Origin: Collinsella sp. An2
Lineage (GTDB): Bacteria > Actinomycetota > Coriobacteriia > Coriobacteriales > Coriobacteriaceae
Direction of reading: 5' to 3'
Length of the DNA: 64,000 nucleotides
Assembly: GCF_002160065.1 (NCBI RefSeq)
Contig: NZ_NFJW01000002.1
Span: 186,001 to 250,000, forward strand
This document shows positions 51,860 through 60,325 of this stretch, piece by piece. The translations under genes and the position numbers were made by a program. The notes below the pieces were generated by a model. That model saw only the letters and a program-made list of their open reading frames with translations. It had not been told where the DNA came from and did not search any database. Each line of letters begins with the position of its first letter. The stretch's first letter is position 1.

Positions 51860-54010
51860 TTACGGACGGTCGTTCGGAGCGACGCGTACGAGCTTGTTGA
51901 CGGTCGTGAACTTGATGAACAGCGGCACGTACTCCACGATGATCGAGGAGTTCTCCAGGCCGTACCAACGGGCAGGTGAACCGGCGACGCTGCGGATGGC
52001 GTACTTAAGCGCGATGGCGGTACGCTCGCTGGCGTCGACATCGGATTCCTGGGCCAGCGTCTTGCGCAGCATGCAGAACTTGAACGAGCCGATGGGGCCG
52101 GGCTTCTTGTACACGGAGTACTCGTGGGTCTGAGGCGGCAGCTCGCCGGAGGCAGAAAGGTCCGTGACGACCTGGCGCAGATAGGCGTTCACACGCTGGT
52201 TGACCTTATAGCCCAGGTACAGGTGTACGCGGAAGACGTAGTCCGTGCCAAACGACTCGACCGAGTAGGCATGGGTGTACGGATCGTCCATGACCTCGAC
52301 GTTCACAAACCACCAGGCGCGGGCGCGCTTGGGGTGCTTGTCCAAGATGGAATAGAGGATGTCGCGGTCCAGGTAGTCGGTGTTGGTGTCGTTGGTCAGG
52401 TACACCAGGTTGTCGCTCACCAGGTCGTAGGTGGTGTCGTCGCGCAGGCGCTCCAGCTGCTTGAGGTAGTTGCGCAGCGGCAGCAGCGTGGCCTGACGGC
52501 GCTCGACCGCGGTGCCCGAATACCAGCTCAGCATGATGCCCATGATGAGGGCGGCAAGCAGGATGGTGAAGTAGCCGCCGTGGAAGAACTTCGTGAGCGA
52601 AGAGCCGAAGAAAAAGCCTTCGAGCGCGACGAAGAACACCAGGAAAATCCAGGGGAACAGCGTGAGCTTTCGCACCTTACGCAGGTAGACAAACAAAAGC
52701 GTCGTCGTCGAGAGCATGGTGATGGTGATGGCCAGGCCGTAGGCGCTTTCCATGCGCGCGGAGGACTGGAACAGCAGGACAACGATCACGCAGCCTATCC
52801 ACATGACGTAGTTCACCATGGGAATGTAGAGCTGGCCCTTGGTCTCGGCAGGATAGAAGATCTGCATGTGCGGCATGAGGTCCAGACGGCTTGCCTCGGA
52901 CACCAGCGAGAAGGCGCCGGTGATGAGCGCCTGCGATGCGATGATGGCCGCAAGCACGGAGAAGACGACGCCGAAGGGACGGATGATGTCGGGAAGCATC
53001 TGGAAGAAGGGGTTCATGTCCTCGATGCCGGCGAGATTCGCGTTGCCGGCATTTGCCAGCAGCCAGGCGCCCTGTCCGAGGTAGCTCAGGATGAGGCACA
53101 CCTTGACGAACGGCCAGGTCGCATAGATGTTGCCCTTGCCAACATGGCCCATGTCCGAATAGAGCGCCTCGGCGCCGGTCGTCGCCAGAAAGCAGCTGCC
53201 CAGGATCATGATGCCGGCGTGATTGTGCGAGCTAAACAGGAACTGCAGGCCGTAGATCGGGTTGATGGCCAGCAGCACGCGCGGGTCGGTTAGCGTGAAG
53301 ACGAGGCCGGTGATGCCCAAAAACAGGAACCATCCCAGCATGACGGGGCCAAAGGCGCGTCCGATTTTGCTCGTTCCGGCTCGCTGCACCAAGAACAGGA
53401 TGCATACGATGATGAGCGTGATGATGACGACGTTCATCTGGTTGTCGCCGATGAGCGCGTGCGTCTCGGGGATGGTGCGCAGGCCTTCGACGCCGGTGGT
53501 GATGGTCACCGCGGGCGTGAGGACGCCGTCGGCAAGAAGCGCCGAGCCGCCCAGCATGGCCGGGATGATGAGCCATTTGCCAAAACGTCGCACGATGCTG
53601 TACAGGGCGAAGATGCCGCCCTCGCCGTGGTTGTCGGCTTTGAGCGAGATCAGCACATACTTCACCGTGGTGAGCAGCGTGACGGTCCAGATGACGAGGG
53701 AGAGCGCGCCGAGCACGAACTCCTCCGAGATGTTCATGATGCCGCCCTGCCCGGCAAGGAGGGCCTTGGTGACGTACATGGGCGAGGTTCCGATGTCGCC
53801 GTATACCACGCCGATGGTTACCAGCATCGCAGCGATGCTTACCGGAATGGCAGCCCCTTCACGATGCGCACCCTTGGGAGCCTTGGGCTCCGGGGCGGGT
53901 TTCTGCTTGGTCGCGCGCTTCAGACTTAGTGTTCCGGTTCCTCCCGGTGAAGCGACTCCGTCGGTGGCGTCCTCTTTGCGCCCTGACTCAATATCTGGTT
54001 GTAGTGACAT
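51860..54010 (-). CDS. kup: potassium transporter Kup/Trk-type
   Basis: 716 residues from an ATG after GAGGAGC. The first 60 residues are a basic, Pro/Lys-rich cytoplasmic tail. Then IGVVYGDIGTSPMYV, the Kup signature, starts about twelve TM helices. HGEGGIFALYS, LADGVLTPAVTI and GAEALYSDMGHVG follow. The cytoplasmic C-domain (about 200 residues) is complete. H+-coupled K+ uptake is expected. No riboswitch fits the 102-base gap upstream. Confidence 0.95.
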   Translation of the reverse strand: MSLQPDIESGRKEDATDGVASPGGTGTLSLKRATKQKPAPEPKAPKGAHREGAAIPVSIAAMLVTIGVVYGDIGTSPMYVTKALLAGQGGIMNISEEFVLGALSLVIWTVTLLTTVKYVLISLKADNHGEGGIFALYSIVRRFGKWLIIPAMLGGSALLADGVLTPAVTITTGVEGLRTIPETHALIGDNQMNVVIITLIIVCILFLVQRAGTSKIGRAFGPVMLGWFLFLGITGLVFTLTDPRVLLAINPIYGLQFLFSSHNHAGIMILGSCFLATTGAEALYSDMGHVGKGNIYATWPFVKVCLILSYLGQGAWLLANAGNANLAGIEDMNPFFQMLPDIIRPFGVVFSVLAAIIASQALITGAFSLVSEASRLDLMPHMQIFYPAETKGQLYIPMVNYVMWIGCVIVVLLFQSSARMESAYGLAITITMLSTTTLLFVYLRKVRKLTLFPWIFLVFFVALEGFFFGSSLTKFFHGGYFTILLAALIMGIMLSWYSGTAVERRQATLLPLRNYLKQLERLRDDTTYDLVSDNLVYLTNDTNTDYLDRDILYSILDKHPKRARAWWFVNVEVMDDPYTHAYSVESFGTDYVFRVHLYLGYKVNQRVNAYLRQVVTDLSASGELPPQTHEYSVYKKPGPIGSFKFCMLRKTLAQESDVDASERTAIALKYAIRSVAGSPARWYGLENSSIIVEYVPLFIKFTTVNKLVRVAPNDRP

Positions 54011-54112
54011 GGGTACGTGCTCCTCAGCATATTCGGGTGCTCGCAACCTATTCGAGCAGCTCAAACATCTGCACAGCAGAGGGTGCGTGCATTAGCAGAC
54101 CATTATAGCGAC

Positions 54113-56689
54113 TCAGTACATGCGACGCACGAGATAGCAGCGATGTATGCGCGGGTTGCGGGCGAAGTCCTCGGGTATGGTCTGCGCCGAGATGTCCTCA
54201 AGCTTCACGCCGGATGCCATGAGCTCGTCCACGCGGGGCTTGAAGGAGCGCAGGTTGCACGAGAAGATCGCTTCACCGTCTGGGGTGAGCAGGTCCGCCA
54301 CGCCGCGCAACAGCTCCACGTGGTCGCGCTGGACATCGAAGGAGCGTCGTCCCATCTTGGCGGAGTTGGAGAACGTGGGCGGGTCGCAGAAGATGAGGTC
54401 CCAGCGGTTGGCCGTGCGGCGCATATCGCGGATCCAGCCGAGTACGTCGGCGCGCACATAATGGTGCTCGGGCCCGGTGAAGCCGTTGATGGCCATGTTG
54501 CGCTCTGCCCAGTCGAGATAGGTGTTGGAAAGGTCCACGGTCACCGTCTCTTCGACGCCGGCGTCGGCGGCGTAGCAGGTGGCCGTGCCCGTGTAAGCAA
54601 AGAGGTTCAAGAACCAGCGCTTGCCGCGCGCGTGTTCGCGCACCATGCCGCGCGTGACGCGGTGGTCCAAAAAGATGCCGGTGTCCAGGTAGTCATCGAA
54701 ATTCACAGCGAAGGTAAGCCCACCTTCCTCGATGAGCGGAAGCTTGCGGTCGCGTGGCGCGCCGTGGCCCGAGCCCTGGCCGGAGCCGCCAGTCCGCTTC
54801 CGGGCATACTGTGAGCCGCCGCGCGAGCGCATGCGGGCCTTTGCGTACACGTGGCGCGGGTCCACGTCCAACACGTGCGGGGCAATGGCGAGGATGTCGA
54901 GCATACGCGCCTGGGCAAGGGCGGGGTCGATAGTCTTTGGCGCGGCGTATTCCGCTATGACGAGCCAGCGTCCCGGTGTCGCGGCGCTGCCCTCGTAGAG
55001 GTCGATTGCCGCCGCGTAGTCGGGAAGATCTGCGTCGTAGACGCGGTAGCAGGTGACGCCCGTGCGCTTGGCCCAGCGGCGGCGCAGGCGGGCGACTTTC
55101 TTGAGACGGTGGGCAAACTGCTCCGATTCGGGCACGAGCACGGGGATGGGCTTGCCGTCTCCGAGGTCCACCGTTGCGGTTGCGGCGGGGGCGTCTGCGG
55201 CGGCGGAGGTACTTGCAGCAGTGGAGGCTCCTGCGGCGACTGCGTTCTGGCGGGCGTTCGCATCGCCGGACGAGGCCGTGCGACCGCGGCGGCGCGGGCT
55301 CCTCTGAGCGGAGGCGCCGGATGCGTCGCCAAGGGTGCCTGCCTCCGTGCCTGTCCCGGCGTCTGTCGCGCTCGCGGCGCTAGCCTGGACACCGTCGTTG
55401 GCTTCGGCTGCAGCGGAGCCGGTCGCGGTCGCTCCAGGATAGCGTCGTATGGTCGCCGCCTCGTTGTTGGGGCGCACCGAGAGCGTCTTGTTTGGCGCGG
55501 TGCCCAGGGCCCGGTCCATCGTGTTGTCATACGCGAGCACGGCTGCAGGGAAGGTGTTCAGCGGCGCATGGCGGCGCAGGTCGCGCATGAGCGTCACGAT
55601 GGCGGGGGCGAGCGTGATGGGAAGCTCGGTCGTGTCGGCAAGCAGGCCGCCCCGGGGCGCGACGTTCGAGACATGTTCGCTCGGCTTGGAATTGCTTGTT
55701 GCGCTGTGCGTCGCGTTTCCGCAGACGCCTGCAAGCGAGGCTTCGAAGGAGGCCGTTGTCGGCTCTACCGGGGCAATCAGGGTATCAATGCCCGACAGGT
55801 GCCACAGTCGCTGTGCAAAGGAGCGCGACTGTGGATCGGCATCGGTTGCAATGATGGAAGCGTGCCCGATTGCCTCGCAGCGGCCCGAGCCAAGCGTTGC
55901 GCGCTCATCCGCAGCGCGGCGTTCGGCTTCCCATGCCTGTTCGTCGTGCGCTCCCCAGCCCATAAAGCCCCAGCGTCGGCGGTCGAGGCCAGGGGCGCGA
56001 TCGAGCAGTTGGAGCGCGGCTTCCAGCTCGACGCCGCCGCCCGCACAGCAGGCGTCGACAAGGATGGGCGGTTGTGCCGCCTGTCCAGCATGAAACGCGC
56101 GGCAAGCCGCCGGCCAGTCCGTCTGGGCCAGCAAGAGCGCGGCGTAGTCGGGGCGAAGCACGTGGGCCTCGTGGCCGGTGGCATGGCGTGTCGCCGCGCG
56201 CGGCATACGCCTGAACAGCGGTTCTCCGGAGAGGTCGAGCGCAAGCGTTGCGCGGTGCCCGCGAAGCGAGAGCATGACGTGCGCGTCGGGGCGGTCGGTG
56301 TCCACGGAGGGGCGAATGCCTGCGACGTCCATAACGTGGTCGCAGATAGCGTCCTTGACGCGGAGCGCAGCAAAGCGCCCGTCGCGCAGCTTCTCGTTCG
56401 AGCCGTTCGTGCTCACTGCGATGGTAGCCCCCAGTCGCAAGATGGCTTCCCACGGCAGTGCGCGCGCGGACGCGTACAGGGCGTCGGCGTCGGGACAGTC
56501 GAAGCGGTCCAGGACAAGCAGGATGCGGCTGGCCAAGTGTGACCACAGGCAGGCGCGGTAGGCCTCCGCCGGCCCTCCCTCAAACGTCACGCGGCCTTGC
56601 AGCTTGCGGACGCGGGGCAGACCGAGTGCGCGGAGCTCGTTGGCAAGTGCCTCTTCGAAGCCGGCGGGACAGCTCGCATACAGTTCCAT
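54113..56689 (-). CDS. rlmKL: RlmKL-type 23S rRNA methyltransferase, RlmL half degenerate
   Basis: 858 residues (E. coli RlmKL is about 700). A THUMP-type N-terminus (MELYASCPAGFEEALANEL) precedes the RlmL-like domain, in which SAM motif I reads DACCAGGG (212-219) and the catalytic NPPYG position reads NVAPRG (342-347). A roughly 110-residue Ala/Thr/Ser/Gly-rich insert follows. The RlmK half is intact: LNLFAYTGTATCYAADAGV, TVDLSNTYLDWAERNM, FCDPPTFSNSAKMG and FSCNLRSF. RlmK makes m7G2069 and RlmL m2G2445 (E. coli numbering). Here only the RlmK activity seems secure. Confidence 0.88.
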   Translation of the reverse strand: MELYASCPAGFEEALANELRALGLPRVRKLQGRVTFEGGPAEAYRACLWSHLASRILLVLDRFDCPDADALYASARALPWEAILRLGATIAVSTNGSNEKLRDGRFAALRVKDAICDHVMDVAGIRPSVDTDRPDAHVMLSLRGHRATLALDLSGEPLFRRMPRAATRHATGHEAHVLRPDYAALLLAQTDWPAACRAFHAGQAAQPPILVDACCAGGGVELEAALQLLDRAPGLDRRRWGFMGWGAHDEQAWEAERRAADERATLGSGRCEAIGHASIIATDADPQSRSFAQRLWHLSGIDTLIAPVEPTTASFEASLAGVCGNATHSATSNSKPSEHVSNVAPRGGLLADTTELPITLAPAIVTLMRDLRRHAPLNTFPAAVLAYDNTMDRALGTAPNKTLSVRPNNEAATIRRYPGATATGSAAAEANDGVQASAASATDAGTGTEAGTLGDASGASAQRSPRRRGRTASSGDANARQNAVAAGASTAASTSAAADAPAATATVDLGDGKPIPVLVPESEQFAHRLKKVARLRRRWAKRTGVTCYRVYDADLPDYAAAIDLYEGSAATPGRWLVIAEYAAPKTIDPALAQARMLDILAIAPHVLDVDPRHVYAKARMRSRGGSQYARKRTGGSGQGSGHGAPRDRKLPLIEEGGLTFAVNFDDYLDTGIFLDHRVTRGMVREHARGKRWFLNLFAYTGTATCYAADAGVEETVTVDLSNTYLDWAERNMAINGFTGPEHHYVRADVLGWIRDMRRTANRWDLIFCDPPTFSNSAKMGRRSFDVQRDHVELLRGVADLLTPDGEAIFSCNLRSFKPRVDELMASGVKLEDISAQTIPEDFARNPRIHRCYLVRRMY

Positions 56690-56769
56690 GGCAGACCTCT
56701 CGTTTGCGTGGCCGGACCGAGCTGCCGCACGTCGTGCGCAGGCGAGGCCGGACGGTTTTGGGCGCGCCC

Positions 56770-56798
56770 ATTATATGTGCTCGCACTCGATGACATGT
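56770..56798 (-). promoter_or_regulatory. candidate rlmKL promoter
   Basis: A perfect TATAAT on the minus strand (56775-56770) lies about 80 bases before the rlmKL start. The -35 region is weak. Confidence 0.45.
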
Positions 56799-56810
56799 CG
56801 GTTGCGTGCG

Positions 56811-56840
56811 TTGGGGTTCGCCCGGGTCAACTGGTATTAT
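56811..56840 (+). promoter_or_regulatory. candidate promoter of the Cof-type HAD gene
   Basis: TTGGGG (56811-56816) and TATTAT (56835-56840) are 18 bases apart, about 40 bases before the ATG. Confidence 0.45.
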
Positions 56841-56877
56841 CGGTACCATTGTATCGATGTAAGAGGGGGCTAGGTTT

Positions 56878-57705
56878 ATGGATGCCATCGAACAAGACGT
56901 GCCGGCGGTACTGTTCTTCGATGTCGACGGGACCATTATCTGGCATCCGGTCGGCACCAGCACCGACGACACGGTAGCCCACGCGGTTCCGACTCCCGCG
57001 GTGACGGAGGCATTTCATCGTCTCCGCGACCGCGGGCATTTGGCGTTCATCTGCACCGGTCGCCCTCTTTGCCTGGCGTCCCAGGCACTGCTTGACCTTC
57101 GCCCGGCCGGGCTGGTGACCTCCGCGGGCGCCTGCCTTGTCATAGACGGCAAGGTGGTGGCGGAAGAGCCTATTCCCTTGGAGATCTTTGAGGATGCGGT
57201 AAGGCGCCTTGTGGACGCGGGCGTCGAGGTGCTGCTCGAGGGCACAGAAGGCTGCGTCGGCCTTATCCCTGGCGGAGGAACCTACGAGGGCATTCCAGGA
57301 GTTCCCACCGCTCACAGCCTCGATGATGTGCGCCGGCTTTCCAACATGCGTTTCTGCAAGTTCTCCTATCAGGACAGCCAGTTGCCCGCCCTACAGACCG
57401 TCAAGGATGTCCTGTCCCGCCATTTCGCCTTCTTCGATCTGGGCTTAGGGGTAGGGGAGGCCTGCCGCATCGGGCAGGACAAGGCCACGGGCGTCCGTCG
57501 CGTGCTTGAGTATCTGGGGCGCGACGAGCGCAGGACCTTCGGCTTTGGCGACTCTGAGAACGATCTGCCCATGCTGCGTTCTGTGGAGACGCCCGTCGCT
57601 ATGGGCAATGCGCTGCCTAGTGTGAAGGCCATGGCGTCGTATGTGACGACACCGGTCGAAGAGGACGGTGTTCCCGCGGCGCTTGCCCATTTCGGCCTGA
57701 TCTAG
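56878..57705 (+). CDS. Cof-type HAD hydrolase
   Basis: 275 residues. Motif I is FFDVDGTI, motif II CTGR, with Lys in GQDKATGVRRVL and motif IV GFGDSENDLPML, as in Cof/SPP-type sugar or flavin-nucleotide phosphatases. The C2 cap domain lies between about 85 and 195. Cytoplasmic; substrate unknown. GAGGGGG precedes the ATG. It is divergent from rlmKL. Confidence 0.92.
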   Translation: MDAIEQDVPAVLFFDVDGTIIWHPVGTSTDDTVAHAVPTPAVTEAFHRLRDRGHLAFICTGRPLCLASQALLDLRPAGLVTSAGACLVIDGKVVAEEPIPLEIFEDAVRRLVDAGVEVLLEGTEGCVGLIPGGGTYEGIPGVPTAHSLDDVRRLSNMRFCKFSYQDSQLPALQTVKDVLSRHFAFFDLGLGVGEACRIGQDKATGVRRVLEYLGRDERRTFGFGDSENDLPMLRSVETPVAMGNALPSVKAMASYVTTPVEEDGVPAALAHFGLI

Positions 57706-57836
57706 TCGAGGTCGCCCCTCTGCGTAGCTGACGTATCGCCCTCCGAGCAGCCGCCGGCGGCCCCGGTGGCGCCTAATTGCCCTCTTCCGGCGACGGCAAT
57801 CCGTAAAAAGGGCGCCGCCGGGAGGAGGCTCGGCGA

Positions 57837-57974
57837 CTCGATTCGGTTTTATGCAGTTATTTCGGGAATCTCTGAGTAGACGTTCATTTTTATCAACAAA
57901 ACCGCAGGTCGCGTGAGGCCAAACTCGGGGTCTACTCGGCAAGTCACAAACTAACTGCATAAAAACGAATCGAG
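57837..57974. repeat. 138-bp palindromic element, family A, copy 2
   Basis: The outer 23 bases (57837-57859 and 57952-57974) match with one mismatch. GAGTAGAC and GTCTACTC lie inside, as in copy 1 at 7223-7368; the middle differs. No gene occupies 57706-58315. Confidence 0.85.
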
Positions 57975-58090
57975 TTTTTCTTGGCTGGTGGTTTGCTCGT
58001 CGAGCGCCCCCAGGAACCCGTGTTTCTGCGCCAGGCGCGTGGCGCCGGCTGCCTCGCGTTTGCTCCTATGCCGGCATGGCGGTCATCCGT

Positions 58091-58137
58091 AAAAACTGAG
58101 CGTCGACGGCTGCATATTTCGCCGAGGCTCAGTTTTT
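58091..58137. terminator. palindrome resembling a bidirectional terminator
   Basis: AAAAACTGAGC (58091-58101) and GCTCAGTTTTT (58127-58137) are perfect inverted repeats with an inner GGC/GCC pair. CTGAGCGTCG recurs at about 58168. It could stop transcription from either side or be another repeat family. Confidence 0.6.
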
Positions 58138-58233
58138 CTTCAGAATCAGGGCAGATTCCGGGGAATTACTGAGCGTCGGTGAATCGTGTGCCCGAACCCC
58201 TTGCAGTCGGCTCGAGCTACAGGATCGGGCTAC

Positions 58234-58266
58234 AAAAAGAGGGGGCAGGCTGTGCCTGTCCCCTCT
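58234..58266 (-). terminator. terminator of the third exporter operon
   Basis: On the minus strand AGAGGGGACAGGC pairs with GCCTGCCCCCTCT around a three-base loop and is followed by TTTTTG, 50 bases after the operon's last stop. Confidence 0.88.
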
Positions 58267-58315
58267 CGCGTCGGTGAGCGGATGTCGCCGACGGTGGTGC
58301 GTGCAACGAGCAGCG

Positions 58316-60325
58316 CTACTCCAGCTCGAACGCTCCGGTGTAGAGCTGGTAGTAGGTGCCGCGCTTCGCAATGAGCTCGTCGTGGCTGCCGCGCTCGATG
58401 ATGCGGCCGTGATCGAGCACGATAATCGCATCGGAGTTGCGGACAGTCGACAGGCGGTGCGCGATCACGAACGTGGTGCGGCCGTTCATGAGGGCGTCCA
58501 TGCCCTTCTGAACAATGGCCTCGGTCCGCGTGTCGATCGACGAGGTCGCCTCGTCCAGGATCATGACCGGCGGGTCGGCGACTGCGGCGCGCGAGATCGA
58601 GAGCAGCTGACGCTGGCCCTGGCTCAGGTTGGAGCCGTTGTCGGTGAGCATCGTCTGGTAGCCCTCGGGCAGGCGCTGGATGAAGCTGTGCGCGCCAGCG
58701 AGCTTGGCCGCGGCGATGCACTCCTCGTCGGTGGCGTCGAGCCTGCCGTAGCGGATGTTGTCCATGACGGTGCCCGTGAACAGGTTCACTTCCTGCAGCA
58801 CCATGCCGAGGGAGCGACGCAGGTCGCTCTTCTTGATCTTGTTGATGTTGATGCCGTCGTAGCGGATCTTGCCGTCGGCGATGTCATAGAACCGGTTGAT
58901 GAGGTTCGTGATCGTCGTCTTGCCGGCGCCCGTCGCGCCCACGAAGGCAATCTTCTGGCCGGGCTTCGCCCAAACCGAGATGTCATGAAGCACGGTGTGG
59001 CCCGGCTTGTAGCCAAAGTCAACGTCGTTCAGGCGCACGTCGCCCTTAAGAGGCACAAGCTCGACGGTGCCGTCGTGATGCGGGTGCTTCCAGGCCCAAT
59101 TGCCGGTGCGCTCTTCGCACTCCTCGATAGCGTCGCGCCCGTTGTTGCGCACGTTCACCAGCGTCACGTAGCCCTCATCCTTCTCGGGCTCCTCATCCAT
59201 GAGCTCGAAGATGCGCTCAGCACCGGCGAGTCCCATGACCACGGCGTTGATCTGCTGCGAGATCTGGCCGATCTGGCCGGCAAACTGCTTGGTCATGTTC
59301 AGGAACGGCACGGTCACGGCAATGGAGAACGCCAGGCCCGAGATCGAGAGGTTCGGCACGTTGGCCTCAATGAAGATGCCGCCCACGAGCGCCACGATGA
59401 CGTACATGAGGTTGCCGAGGTTCATGAGGATCGGGCCGAGCGTGTTGGTGTACATGTTGGCGTCGCGCGAGGCGCGGAAGAGCTCCTCGTTGCGCACGTC
59501 GAAGTCCTCCTGAGCGGCCTGCTCATGGCAGAAGACCTTTACGACCTTCTCGCCGTTCATGATTTCCTCGACGTGACCCTCGACGATGCCGATCTGCTTC
59601 TGCTGCGCCACGAAGTTGCGCGCGGAGCGCGATCCCAGCACCTTGGTCATGTAGGCCATGAACAGCACGCCCGCGACGACCACGATGGCGAGCCACACGC
59701 TGTAGTACACCATGACGCACACCACGGAGATGCAGGTCACCACGGTAAGCGTGATGTTGGGCAGCGACTGGCCGATCATCTGGCGCAGGGCGTCGATGTC
59801 GTTGGTGTAGTGCGACATGATGTCGCCGTGCTGGTGCGTGTCGAAGAAGCGGATGGGCAGGTCCTGCATGTGGTCGAAGAGCTTCTCGCGGAACTTCTCG
59901 AGCGAGCCCTGCGTGATGACCGCCATGGTGCGGGTGTAGGTGAAGTTGAGGACGAGCGACACCGCATAGATGCAGAGCAGCGTGATGATGAGCGGCTCGA
60001 TGCGCTGCGCGGCGGAAGCCCAGTCGCCGGACTCCCACGTGTCGGTCACGACCTCCAGCGTACGCTGCATGAAGGTCGCAGGCAGCGACGACAGGATGGC
60101 CGAGACCACGATGCAAACGAGCACCATGGGAAGCAGGCGCGGATAGAACGAGAAGAGCGTCTTGATAAGGCGTCCGAGCGTCTTGCCGCGCGCTCCGCCC
60201 TTCTTGGGTGCAGGCGGCGTCTGGCGCTTGGCCACGTTCTGGCGCTCGTCTTCGGGCTTCTCGGCCTTGGGGGTGTTGACGCCCAGGGTGTTCTTGAAGG
60301 CTTCAGATGCGGAGTTGTTACTCAT
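58316..60325 (-). CDS. heterodimeric ABC exporter, catalytic subunit (pair 3)
   Basis: 669 residues. The ATG at 60325 has GGAGG nine bases upstream; the GTG at 60334 overlaps it. A basic cytoplasmic N-terminus of about 70 residues precedes TM1. Walker A GATGAGKTT, signature LSQGQRQLLSISRAA, Walker B MILDEATSSID and H-loop IAHRLST. It overlaps the upstream subunit by eight bases. An insert (about residues 370-410, DEGYVTLVNVRNNGRDAIEE) precedes the ATPase domain. Confidence 0.93.
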   Translation of the reverse strand: MSNNSASEAFKNTLGVNTPKAEKPEDERQNVAKRQTPPAPKKGGARGKTLGRLIKTLFSFYPRLLPMVLVCIVVSAILSSLPATFMQRTLEVVTDTWESGDWASAAQRIEPLIITLLCIYAVSLVLNFTYTRTMAVITQGSLEKFREKLFDHMQDLPIRFFDTHQHGDIMSHYTNDIDALRQMIGQSLPNITLTVVTCISVVCVMVYYSVWLAIVVVAGVLFMAYMTKVLGSRSARNFVAQQKQIGIVEGHVEEIMNGEKVVKVFCHEQAAQEDFDVRNEELFRASRDANMYTNTLGPILMNLGNLMYVIVALVGGIFIEANVPNLSISGLAFSIAVTVPFLNMTKQFAGQIGQISQQINAVVMGLAGAERIFELMDEEPEKDEGYVTLVNVRNNGRDAIEECEERTGNWAWKHPHHDGTVELVPLKGDVRLNDVDFGYKPGHTVLHDISVWAKPGQKIAFVGATGAGKTTITNLINRFYDIADGKIRYDGININKIKKSDLRRSLGMVLQEVNLFTGTVMDNIRYGRLDATDEECIAAAKLAGAHSFIQRLPEGYQTMLTDNGSNLSQGQRQLLSISRAAVADPPVMILDEATSSIDTRTEAIVQKGMDALMNGRTTFVIAHRLSTVRNSDAIIVLDHGRIIERGSHDELIAKRGTYYQLYTGAFELE

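Noticed and set aside
54011-54112. c-di-AMP (ydaO) riboswitch before kup
   Set aside because: The gap is only 102 bases and shows no match to the conserved core.
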